From Arsenophonus sp052174115 (GTDB lineage Bacteria > Pseudomonadota > Gammaproteobacteria > Enterobacterales > Enterobacteriaceae): 64,000 nt of DNA. Both the position numbers and the translations under genes were made by a program. Below are positions 20,976 through 31,093 of this stretch, piece by piece; the first letter of the stretch is position 1, and each line of letters begins with the position of its first letter. The DNA lies in the NCBI GenBank assembly GCA_052174115.1, contig JBQMRX010000001.1, positions 1,054,001-1,118,000 on the forward strand, written 5' to 3'. The notes under the pieces were generated by a model, which saw only the letters and a list, made by a program, of their open reading frames with translations, searched no databases and was not told the origin of the DNA.

Positions 20976-21916
20976 ATAATATTTCTAAATTTAAATAAAA
21001 TTAATAATTAATTTATATAATTTTATATAAATAGTCAAATTATCTTTATAAATTTAATATCTATCAATAATTCATAGAAAAACCTAAAGTAATAATTTTA
21101 AAAATTATAAATTATAAATTATTTCAAGATTTAAATTTTTATTCTTTTCACTATTTTTATTTTTATTAACACTTTATTAAAAATTTATAAAATTATTAAA
21201 TTAATTATTAATTCTATTATATAGAATATTTTATTATAATTTTATTAATTAATTAGAATTTTTAATTTTTTAAAATATAAAAAGTTATTTATATTCAATA
21301 AGAATAATTTTTATTAATTTATTAATTATAATATTTATTATTAATAATTTTATTGATAAATTATTTTTAAAAATAAAAATATAAAATTATAATAATTTAT
21401 TACTAATTTTTATATTTAAATTATTAAATTTAAATTAATTTAATTAATATTAAAAATAGATATTAAAAATTATCAACTAAATTTTAATAAAAATAAATAA
21501 TATTTTTTATCTAAGTGATATTACTTCTTTTATGAGTAAAATAAATATAAGGTAAATATTAAAAATAATTTTATAAAAATTTATATTTAAATATGAATTT
21601 TTAATAAAATATTGAGATATGTTTATAAAAATATTAAAATTAATAAATAAATTTTAATTTATAGAATTTATATTATTAATTAAAATTTTAAATAATTAAT
21701 TTTATTTAAATTATTTCTGATATATTTTATTATTATATTGATTTTTAGATATTAACTAACTATTAATTTTTATAATTTAATAAAATTATTTACATATTAT
21801 CTCAATAAATATATAAAATTATATTTTTATTTTATAAATATTTAATAATTTTAATTTAAAAAAAATAAAAAGAAAAAATTAAAATTTTTATTTAAAATAT
21901 TATTAATATTAATATT
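20976..21916. other. Gap between tusE and ygfZ
   Basis: Almost 1 kb that joins two segments distant from each other on the E. coli map, so an old rearrangement junction lies here. No relic or structure was recognised. Confidence 0.45.
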
Positions 21917-22900
21917 TTATTCTTTCACCAAAGAATAAGGAAATCTCTTAATAATTAACTTACTTTGTTCTTCTCCTAATAAACGAAAAACAGATTCTTT
22001 TAAAACATCATAGTTCATAATTACCTGTATACTAATAGTTGTATTCGTTAATTTAACAGCAGCTAATATTGTTCCAATATGACGCCAATTATTACCAACC
22101 TGCAATTCAATAGGTTCTCCTATTTTTGGTAATTTATTTGCTATTCCTAGTAACCAAAATATTGATCGCTTGTTTGCATTACGATATTTTGTTCGAGCAA
22201 TAATTTCCTGGCCACTATAACAACCTTTATTAAAACTAATGCTACCAGGTAAAGTATCTAAATTAACAGCTTGTGGAATAAATAACCCGCTATTTTCAAT
22301 ATCGATATTAGCAAATCCTGCAGAAATATCTAAAGCTAACCATTGTTGACTATCACTATATTCTTTAAAATATTTTATTAATTTAATTGTAGTTGTATTA
22401 TCTGTAATAATTAAAAAACGTTCAGACGGTAAATTAAAGTAGAGTAAAGTTGTTTTTTTAAAATGTATAATTTGTTTTTCATGATCTGGTAATTGATAAA
22501 AATATTTATTTAATGCATCACGCGCACCTTGACCTGCAATACCTAATAGTATAATGTCAGATTGTTGTTTAATTGTTATTTGTGAAAATATAGCATATTT
22601 TTTTAGCTCACTTAATTGTTTTTTTGCTACACTAGCACGTAAAACATAACCGAATCCTTCTTTATAATAAAAAAGATGTAATGTACTCCACATTTTTCCT
22701 TTAGCGTTACAGTGAGCAGTAAATACATGTTGTTTTGAGCTTAATGCAAAGATATCTGTAGTTAATTGACTTTGTAAATATTTTTTTGCATCATTACCTT
22801 TTGCTGTAATAAAACTCCAGTCATTAAGTAACATTAATGTTAAAGGTAATTGATAATCTATTTCATAAGTTTTTGATATAAATTTATTTATGGTCATCAT
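21917..22900 (-). CDS. ygfZ: Folate-binding Fe-S cluster maintenance protein YgfZ
   Basis: Tetrahydrofolate-dependent protein of the GcvT-like fold that maintains certain Fe-S enzymes, for example MiaB. It is 327 aa against 326 in E. coli. Conserved segments are LPLTLMLLNDWSF, AHCNAKGKMWSTLHLF and the family signature NKGCYSGQEIIART with the essential cysteine. Two consecutive ATG codons (22900 and 22897) leave the exact start open. It is divergently arranged with sdhE, as in E. coli. Its survival despite the loss of iscU nearby implies that Fe-S enzymes still exist in the cell. Confidence 0.95.
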   Translation of the reverse strand: MMTINKFISKTYEIDYQLPLTLMLLNDWSFITAKGNDAKKYLQSQLTTDIFALSSKQHVFTAHCNAKGKMWSTLHLFYYKEGFGYVLRASVAKKQLSELKKYAIFSQITIKQQSDIILLGIAGQGARDALNKYFYQLPDHEKQIIHFKKTTLLYFNLPSERFLIITDNTTTIKLIKYFKEYSDSQQWLALDISAGFANIDIENSGLFIPQAVNLDTLPGSISFNKGCYSGQEIIARTKYRNANKRSIFWLLGIANKLPKIGEPIELQVGNNWRHIGTILAAVKLTNTTISIQVIMNYDVLKESVFRLLGEEQSKLIIKRFPYSLVKE

Positions 22901-23136
22901 CTAATCGTTCATTAGTAATATAAATAAGAATAGTTTTTATAATAAAACTAGTTCATTATAAATAGTAATATTATTATATATATTAAATATAATTAATATA
23001 GAATGATTAATTATATTAATTTTTAATTAATTTATAATTATAATTTTTATAAAAATTACTTAAATTATTTTATATTAATTTTATATTTTTTAAAATGAAA
23101 TTAAATTTATTTAAAATTTTAAAATTATTTAATTTT

Positions 23137-23382
23137 ATGGACATCAATAATAAATCTAGAATTCGTTGGTCATGTCGAAGAGGAATACATGAATTAGACA
23201 TTACTATTATGTCTTTTTTTGAATATGAATATAATTCTCTCACAGAGAATGAAAAATATTTATTTATTTGTTTACTAGAGCACGAAGATTTTAATATATT
23301 AAACTGGTTAATAAATAATGGACGTCCTGATGACGATGGTCTTTATCATATAATTCAATTGATACAAAATAAAAATAAATAA
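23137..23382 (+). CDS. sdhE: Succinate dehydrogenase flavinylation factor SdhE
   Basis: Small five-helix protein that promotes covalent FAD attachment to SdhA. Starting at the ATG at 23137 it is 81 aa (E. coli 88) and begins MDINNKSRIRWSCRRG. The upstream in-frame ATG at 23095 would add 14 residues absent from the family. The diagnostic RGxxE motif is present (RGIHE), followed by LDITIMSFFEYEY and INNGRPDDDGL. The C-terminus is 7 residues shorter than in E. coli. No convincing ribosome-binding site is seen. It is divergent from ygfZ with a 236-base spacer. Retention suggests that succinate dehydrogenase or fumarate reductase persists elsewhere in the genome. Confidence 0.94.
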   Translation: MDINNKSRIRWSCRRGIHELDITIMSFFEYEYNSLTENEKYLFICLLEHEDFNILNWLINNGRPDDDGLYHIIQLIQNKNK

Positions 23383-24352
23383 TATGATTACTTAAAGAGT
23401 AAATATCAATATTTTAATTTAATATAGATTTTTAACAATCCTTAATATTAAATCAGTTTTAGTTTTTATGTTTACAATTAAATTTATTTGATCATCTTAT
23501 TAATAATAATATTAATCATAAAATATTGAATAATAAATTAAAAAATATAAGTGATTATAAAAATATTTTTAATATTATTAACAATAAAAATATAATAAAA
23601 AATTAAATAATTGTTTGTTAAAAATATTACTTTTTATTTTTTAATTTATTTTGAATTATCATTTTACTAAAAAATTAAACTAAATAACCATAATAAATTT
23701 TTAATAATTTAATTTTATTAAAAATAATATTCTTATGTTGTAAACTAAAATTAACAAAATTATTTATATTTTATAATAGATTACTTTTAATTTTTTATTA
23801 AATATGTATATAATTTCATTATTTTATTTAATAAACAAAATTTATCTTAAAATTTTTAATTATTTTATAATTAAATAAAATTTAATATAAAAATAATTAA
23901 AAATAAAAATTTGATGAATTAATTCATTTATATTCTATTAATTTATATTAAAACAATAACTATTACAATAATAGAAATAAATAAAAATTATTTTCAAATT
24001 AATAAAATAATCAATATAATATTAAATTTTATTTTAAATAACATGGATATTTTAATATGATAATTAATAATAGTAAATATGACTTATATATTAATTTAAT
24101 TTATTTAAAAATTAATAAAATTAAAAAATTAAATTCTATAATATTATTTATATATACCTCATAACTTAAAAATAATACCTATAAAATGCAATTATTATTT
24201 TAATAAATTTATTTATTTTATCAAATATTATGTAATTAGTATATAATATTTAATATAGAAACTATTTGAATTTTAAAACTTGATATTAAAAAATAAATAT
24301 ATAAATATTTAACTATAAATATTTATATATTGTTTTAATTAATTTAATAAAT
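23383..24352. other. Gap between sdhE and lysS
   Basis: About 970 bases of AT-rich DNA, holding only the 3' sides of two convergent units. No terminator hairpin of note and no relic recognised. Confidence 0.45.
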
Positions 24353-25864
24353 TTATTTATAAGGACGTAATGCTGGAAATAAAATAACGTCTTTAATTGT
24401 GCGATTATTAGTTAATAACATGATTAATCGATCAATACCAATACCTAAACCAGCTGTTGGCGGTAATCCATACTCTAATGCTGTAATATAATCTTTATCA
24501 TAAAATATAGTTTTATCATCTCCTTGATTTTTATGATAAGCTTGTTCAGAAAAACGTTTAGATTGATCTTCTGAATCATTAAGCTCAGAAAAACCATTAC
24601 CAATTTCATGACCATTTATAAATAATTCAAAACGATCTGTAATAAATGGATTATCATCATTACAACGAGCTAATGGAGATACTTCTGTTGGATATTCGGT
24701 AATAAATGTCGGTTGAATTAAATGATTCTCAGCAACTATTTCAAAAATTTCACACTGTAATCGTCCTAATCCCCAATTTTTTTCTACCTTAATATTCAAT
24801 GATTTTGCAATTATTGTTGTTTTAATTAAATTATCAAGATCATCTAAATTCACTTTAGGATAATATTTTACTATTGCTTCTTTCATCGTCATTTTATTAA
24901 AAGATTTTTCAAAATCAAATAAATAGTTATTATATTTTACTTTAGTTGTTCCTAATACTTCTTGCGTAATTGTTTGAAATAATTCTTCTATTAAAACAAG
25001 AATATCTTTATAATCAGCATAAGCCATATAAAGTTCCATCATAGTAAACTCTGAGTTATGATATGGTGAAACTCCTTCATTACGAAAATTACGATTAATT
25101 TCAAAAATTTGCTCAAATCCACCAACAACTAAACGCTTTAAATAAAGCTCAGGTGCAACGCGTAAATACATATTAATATTTAATGCATTATTATAGGTAA
25201 TAAATGGACGAGCTGTAGCACCGCCTGGCATAATCTGCATCATAGGAGTTTCAACTTCCATAAAATCTTTACTAATCATAAAGTTACGTAAAGAAGATAA
25301 AATGCGAGAACGTACAATAAAAGTTTGTCGTGATCTATCATTAGCAATGAGGTCAAGATAACGTTGACGATAACGAATTTCTTGATCCGCTAATCCATGA
25401 AATTTATTTGGCATAGGGCGTAATGCTTTTGTTAATAAATAAACTTCATGACAATAAATGGTTAACTCACCTGTTTTAGTTTTAAATAGCTTACCTTTAA
25501 CACCAAGAATATCTCCAAGATCCCATTTTTTAAATTGTTTATTATAGATCCCTTCAGGTAAATCATCACGAGAAATGTAAATTTGAATACGACCCATCAT
25601 ATCCTGTAAAGTAAAAAAAGAAGATTTACCCATGATACGCTGTGAGATCATTCGACCTGCAACAGAAACATTAATATTCAATTTAGTAAAATCTTTTATA
25701 TCCCATTCTTTATATTTAAAATTTAAATCACTAGAAAGATGTTTACGTCGAAAATTATTAGGAAAAGCAATGCCATTATGACGTAATTCTGCTAATTTTT
25801 TCCTACGTGTTTTTAATTCATTATTTAAATTAATTGATTTCTCATTATCTTGTTGTTGAGACAT
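24353..25864 (-). CDS. lysS: Lysyl-tRNA synthetase, class II
   Basis: Charges tRNA-Lys. The protein is 503 aa (E. coli LysS 505). It has the N-terminal OB-fold anticodon domain (about residues 60-150, VAGRMISQRIMGKSSFF). The class II core follows with motif 2 FRNEGVSPYHNSEFTMMELY and motif 3 GLPPTAGLGIGIDRLIM near the C-terminus. The ATG lies 9 bases after the prfB stop, so the two form the prfB-lysS operon known in E. coli. No separate promoter is evident. Confidence 0.97.
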   Translation of the reverse strand: MSQQQDNEKSINLNNELKTRRKKLAELRHNGIAFPNNFRRKHLSSDLNFKYKEWDIKDFTKLNINVSVAGRMISQRIMGKSSFFTLQDMMGRIQIYISRDDLPEGIYNKQFKKWDLGDILGVKGKLFKTKTGELTIYCHEVYLLTKALRPMPNKFHGLADQEIRYRQRYLDLIANDRSRQTFIVRSRILSSLRNFMISKDFMEVETPMMQIMPGGATARPFITYNNALNINMYLRVAPELYLKRLVVGGFEQIFEINRNFRNEGVSPYHNSEFTMMELYMAYADYKDILVLIEELFQTITQEVLGTTKVKYNNYLFDFEKSFNKMTMKEAIVKYYPKVNLDDLDNLIKTTIIAKSLNIKVEKNWGLGRLQCEIFEIVAENHLIQPTFITEYPTEVSPLARCNDDNPFITDRFELFINGHEIGNGFSELNDSEDQSKRFSEQAYHKNQGDDKTIFYDKDYITALEYGLPPTAGLGIGIDRLIMLLTNNRTIKDVILFPALRPYK

Positions 25865-25873
25865 TTTTATTCC

Positions 25874-26972
25874 TTATAAACCCAATTTTAAACTTGCTTC
25901 AATGAATTTATCAAGATTACCATCGAGTACAGATTGAGTATTGCGATTTTCAACACCTGTACGTAGATCTTTAATTCGAGAATCATCTAATACATAAGAA
26001 CGAATTTGATTACTCCAACCAATATAAGATTTATTTTTTTCTAAAACTTGTTTATCTGCATTTTTTTTTTGCATTTCTAACTCATATAATTTTGCTTTTA
26101 TTTGTTTTAAAGCTTGCTCTTTATTTTTATGTTGAGAACGATTATTTTGGCATTGAGTAACAATCCCAGTTGGAATATGAGTTATACGTACAGCTGACTC
26201 TGTTTTATTAACGTGTTGACCGCCAGCTCCTGATGCTCGATAAACATCTATACGTAAATCCATCTGATTAATTTCAATATTAATCTCATTATCAATCTCA
26301 GGATAAATAAAGACTGAACTAAAAGATGTATGGCGTTTACCACCGGAATCAAAAGGACTTTTACGTACTAACCGATGAATACCAGTTTCAGTTCGTAACC
26401 ATCCATAAGCATACTCACCAATAATTTTTATTGTTGCAGATTTTAAGCCAGCAATATCACTATCAAAGATTTCAATAATTTTTGTTTTAAATCCCTTAAA
26501 CTCAGCCCAACGTAAATACATGCGCATCAACATACTGGCCCAATCTTGCGCCTCAATTCCACCTGAACCTGCTTGTAAATCAAGATAACAATTAACGCTG
26601 TCATGTTTTCCTGAAAACATGCGATGAAATTCTAATTTTTTAATCTTTCTTTCTAAATTAGCTATTTCTATTATTATTTCATAAAAAATTTCTTCATCAT
26701 AATTTTTAATTGTCAAATTAAACAAATCAAATATATCATCTAAATTTTTAGTCAAAGTATCAATTATTTTAATTTTTTCTTTAATGAAAACACGTTCCTT
26801 ATTTAATTTTTTGGCTAATTGAAGTTTATTCCATATATTTGGCTGATCAAGTTCTAAGTTTATTTCTTCTAATCGTTTTTTATTAAAATTATACTCAAAG
26901 ATATCCACTTAAGATTTTTATTCGTTTAAACAGATCCTGAATCTGATTTTTTATTAAATTAATTTCAAACAT
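25874..26972 (-). CDS. prfB: Peptide chain release factor 2 with programmed +1 frameshift
   Basis: Recognises UAA/UGA stops. The gene must be read in two frames. From the ATG at 26972, 25 codons read MFEINLIKNQIQDLFKRIKI then LSGYL, ending at an in-frame TGA (26897-26895). Slipping one base forward at CTT-TGA-G continues as EYNFNKKRLEEIN to 25874. The shifted product is 365 aa, exactly the E. coli RF2 length. The anticodon-mimic SPF (KSPFDSGGKRHTSF) and the catalytic GGQ (SGAGGQHVNKTESAVR) are present. An A10 run (plus-strand T run near 26061-26070) is in frame. RF2 controls its own synthesis through this shift. It heads the operon with lysS. Confidence 0.96.
26886..26905 (-). promoter_or_regulatory. 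RF2 autoregulatory frameshift site
   Basis: The minus-strand order AGTGGA-TAT-CTT-TGA-G matches the E. coli AGGGGG-TAT-CTT-TGA-C arrangement: an internal Shine-Dalgarno-like element, slippery CTT and UGA. The Shine-Dalgarno-like part is weakened (AGTGGA), and the base after UGA is G instead of C, while the slippery codon and stop are unchanged. Confidence 0.9.
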
Positions 26973-28318
26973 ATTATTTTATTTTATTTATCTTTTTATA
27001 AAAAATTATAAATGTATAATTTTTATTATAATTAATTTTAATATAAACTTATAGTTTTAAATAAATATAATTCATAATAAATAATTTTATAAACATAATT
27101 ATTTATTTTTAATCAGTAAATACTCTATTTTAAAAATATTTAAATTTAACTCTTTAAAAATTAATAATAAAAATATTAATTATAATAAATAGAATTATAA
27201 ATATATCACATTACATTCAGTAAATATTAATTATTAGAATAAAATAAATACTACTTTAAAATCAAAAATTTTAATTAACAAGTGTATAGATGCGATAATT
27301 AATAATTACAATATTTATTTACATTAAATTTATAGACTAAATTTATTATTTTAATGCTATTATTTATTAATTAATAAATAATATTAATAATAAATAATAT
27401 TTTAATAATTAAAATTTTTGATTAAAAATAGAAATAAAAAATTATACCATATATATTATGATATAGTTTTAAATAATTTAAAATATTAAATAAAAATTAT
27501 TTAATTATATTAAATGAATTTTGTTAAAATTGAATAAATTTTACTATTTAAATATTAATTGACTCTATCAAGATAATATTAATGATACTTTTAATTTAAT
27601 TTTTATTAAAAATATTTAATTTATTAAATATATCTTTTAAATATTAAATTATAAGTAAAGTAAGATTAAATTCTTTAAAATATTTAATTTTTTTAAAATG
27701 ATACTATAATAATTTATATATATTTATATACTTTAATATTAAATTATTAAATTTAAATAATTTCTATATCAAGTATTTATGTACTAATTATATAATATTT
27801 GATAAAATAAATAAATTTATTAAAATAATAATTACATTTTATAAGTATTATTTTAAGTTATGAAGTATATAAATAATATTATATAATTTAATTTTTTAAT
27901 TTTATTAATTTTTAAATAAATTAAATTAATATATAAGTCATATTTACTATTATTAATTATCATATTAAAATATACATGTTATTTAAAATGAAATTTAATA
28001 TTATATTAATTATTCTATTAATTTAAAGATATTTTTATATCATAAATAACTTTAATATAAATAACCTTAGTATTATTTGGTTTATTTAGTTATAAATTTT
28101 TAATTATTTTCTTATATTATTAAGATATTTTATATTTTATTTTACAATTAAAAGTATTATTTGTGTTTTTATTTATAACTTGATAATTTAAATTAATTTA
28201 AAACTTAAATTAATAGTAGTTTTATCTTTATATGATAGATTATTCATTATATTATCTATTTTTTTATTTTAATATTTTAAACTATATTAAAAAATTTATA
28301 AAAAATAAAAAATTATAT

Positions 28319-28362
28319 TTATATAAACTTAATTCTTATACGAAAGAATTAAGTTTATATAA
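28319..28362. repeat. 19-bp perfect hairpin, 6-base loop
   Basis: Arms 28319-28337 and 28344-28362 match exactly around the loop ATACGA. There is no gene within about 1.3 kb. On the minus strand it is followed by an A/T-rich run. It is probably a fossil terminator. Confidence 0.7.
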
Positions 28363-29861
28363 TTAACAATAGATATAAAATTCAACTTTATTAATTAAAA
28401 TTTATTATATTTTAATGTTATTATTTAAAATATTCATATTTTTATTTCTTAAATTTTAAGTTTTTAAACTAAAAATAATAAATTAATTAACAAATTATTT
28501 TATAATTCATAATTTATATTTTTAATAGACTATTTTTAAATATTATTTTAATTTATATATAATGAATTTAAATATAATTAATCATAAATAATTAAAATAT
28601 AGATGTAAAAATTTTTATTTTTATTAAATAAACTTATAATAGATAGTTTATTTAATATTAAAAATTTTTATTAAATGATATTAAAAAAACTTATATAATA
28701 ATAAAAGTTCCTTTTAAATATTTTAAAATCTTTAACACTAAAAACTAATTATGTAATATTTATTAAAGTTATTTAATAAATATAAATTATTTATAATTAT
28801 TTATAATGAATTAATTTTATTTTTAATAAAACTTTAGATAAGTTATATGTATATTAAAGATTAATGATATTTTATAGAAATTATATATAAATATAAGTTC
28901 ATTGAAAATAATTACTTAAAAATTAAATTATTTTAATTTGATTGATTAATATTTTTATTGATTTTTTGTAATAGTTGAAAAGTAAAACACTAATAACTTG
29001 TTATGTATTTGTAATATTCTATCTATTTATTTTAAGAATATTAAATCTTATCATTATATATCCTATTTAATTCTATCGCGTATAAAATTTAATCTATATG
29101 ATTATGATTAATTTTACTAACATGAATAATATTAATCAATAAATAACAACTCTATACTAATTAACATATCATCAAATCTTTTGATAATATTACGTTTATA
29201 ATTAAATAAAAATAATTATTAATAATCATACAAATAAATAATTTTATATTTTAAATTTTAATTAGAATTTTTATTTTTAAATAACAAAGATTAAAAATAT
29301 AATTTAAGTTTTAATAAATTAAATATTATTATATTTTTTTAAAAAATATTTTTTATTTTTTTTAATATAAAAATAATTTAATTTAATTAAATATTCTATA
29401 TTTTCATTTAAACTAATAATTTTAATATAAAATAATATATAATATTAAAATTAAATAAAATTAATATAAATTTTCTTTTTTAATTAATCTTTTTATTAAA
29501 ATTATAATTAACTAAACCATGAATTAATAATTTCTTTTATAAAGATATTTTTTGAAAATTACTATAATAACAATTATTTAATTTAGTATTTAGTTATAGT
29601 AAATATTATATATAAATAATATTATTATATATTTTATTATTTTTTGCTGAATTTTGTTAGAATATTTATATTTATAGGTAACATTTTTGAATATAGTAAT
29701 AATATTGTTTTATTTTATATATTTAAATATAGTTTATTAGTTGTTTATTATTTTAATTCTTTTATTTATTAAAAATCAATTTCTTACGTTAAACAGCATT
29801 AAATATATAAATTATAACTATATTATTTTAATGAATACTTATATCATTTTATTTATATAAA

Positions 29862-29966
29862 CTAGTTATTAACTAATAATTATTATTATATTTAAACTTA
29901 TAATTAAAAATAAATCAATATTTTTAATTTTAATATTGATTTCATAAAATATTAGTTGATAACTAG
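29862..29966. repeat. Nested inverted repeats
   Basis: Outer arms of 17 bases (29862-29878 and 29950-29966) pair with one mismatch. They enclose an exact 11-bp stem (29912-29922 with 29932-29942, 9-base loop). It lies just downstream of the presumed rarA relic; no function can be assigned. Confidence 0.55.
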
Positions 29967-29969
29967 ATA

Positions 29970-30345
29970 ATTATTATCAATTAATAAAAAATTTTAATTT
30001 ATAGTTAGAAGAGTTATTAGATATACTATGATAATAATTTAATTAATTTAATAAAAAAATTTAAATATTTAATTACATATATAAATATTAAACTTATCAT
30101 TATTATAGAGATATTATTTTTAATAATCTTTATTATTATATTTATAGTTAATATTTAATATTGTTTATCTCATTAATTTTTTAATTATATTATTTATTAT
30201 TAACTTTATAAATATATGCTCGTTTGATATCGTTATCGATTGATTTTTATGATTATATTTAATTCTAATTAAAATATAATTTTTTAATTTTCATAAAATT
30301 AAAAAATAAAGTTTATTTAATTCTAATAATATACATTCAATTATT
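29970..30345 (-). pseudogene. rarA: Possible relic of rarA
   Basis: E. coli rarA follows lolA on the same strand. Here, 120 bases past the lolA stop, a frame reads stop-MYIIR then IK-stop-TL. It parallels SMILWG...GKTTL of the RarA Walker A region, with four codons missing. Further on, near 30018, NNSS...YKLKF parallels ENPSFELNS, followed by two stops where RarA has Ser-Arg. The spacing between the blocks is within about 50 bases of that in E. coli. It is non-coding today. Two short blocks in AT-rich DNA leave real doubt. Confidence 0.4.
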
Positions 30346-30460
30346 TTTATTTAATATTTATCCAATTTACTTAATTAATTTAATTAATATATTATCTTAA
30401 CTTAATTACCATACTTTTATAATTAATCATAAATTTATTAAATAAAAATAAAGATTTAAA

Positions 30461-31093
30461 TTATCTAGTTAATCTTTTTGGTCTTTGATCATCAATAGTT
30501 ACATTTTTAGGGGAAATAAATTTAAATATATTTTTATTAATATGATTATTTTTCTTTTTTTTAAAATAATATGAACTTGTTTGACCATTTTTTTCTATAG
30601 TAGAAAAATGTTGAATAGTACCATTAGGTTGAATAGTAATTGAAATATATTTTATATTTCCTTTATTTTGTTTTGTTTTTAGAATAAAATAATTACCATT
30701 TTGACTTATTTTATAATGCTTCCAGATATTTTGATTATTATGAGTAATTAACATAATCGGCATATCAATCATTATTTCACTTAATAAGGTTATTGTAACT
30801 TGATTAAGTAAATGATTATAAAACCATAAATTAATACCATCAGAAATTAACAAACTTTCATCCGGTGATATTGTATACCATTTGAATAAATTTGGATATT
30901 TAATCCATAATTGACCTTCTCCTTTCTGTATTAAATTACCATTAATTCCCGTTACTTTTTGTATAAAAATACAATAAAAACTATTTATTTTATTTAGGCG
31001 AGTTTGTAGTTCAGTGGCAGCATTTGCTGATGATTGATTAATATAAAAACTCATTACTAACAAACTTAACATTATTAATTTTATTATTATCAA
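30461..31093 (-). CDS. lolA: Outer-membrane lipoprotein carrier protein LolA
   Basis: Periplasmic chaperone that carries lipoproteins from LolCDE to LolB. It is 210 aa (E. coli 203). A signal peptide (about residues 1-25, ending SSANA) precedes TELQTRLNKINSFYCIF. Family segments are GEGQLWIKYPNLFKWY, PDESLLISDGINLWFYN and the C-terminal FISPKNVTIDDQRP. The start is TTG at 31093: AAAAGG lies 7 bases upstream, and this start supplies the lysine of the signal-peptide n-region. An ATG seven codons later would lack that charge. The C-terminus is extended by a few basic residues (KRLTR). The upstream ftsK is a relic. Its presence implies that outer-membrane lipoproteins are still made. Confidence 0.94.
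   Translation of the reverse strand: MIIIKLIMLSLLVMSFYINQSSANAATELQTRLNKINSFYCIFIQKVTGINGNLIQKGEGQLWIKYPNLFKWYTISPDESLLISDGINLWFYNHLLNQVTITLLSEIMIDMPIMLITHNNQNIWKHYKISQNGNYFILKTKQNKGNIKYISITIQPNGTIQHFSTIEKNGQTSSYYFKKKKNNHINKNIFKFISPKNVTIDDQRPKRLTR

Larger units (their letters stand above)
26973..30460. other. 3.5-kb gap in the recJ/rarA region
   Basis: Upstream of prfB E. coli has recJ; downstream of lolA it has rarA. No recJ relic could be read. Possible rarA remains lie at 29970-30345. Hairpins are present at 28319-28362 and 29862-29966. Confidence 0.45.

Noticed and set aside
30195..30245. DIKRAY frame resembling the RarA C-terminus
   Set aside because: It would lie far too close to the RarA N-terminal block; inconsistent with the spacing of the other blocks.
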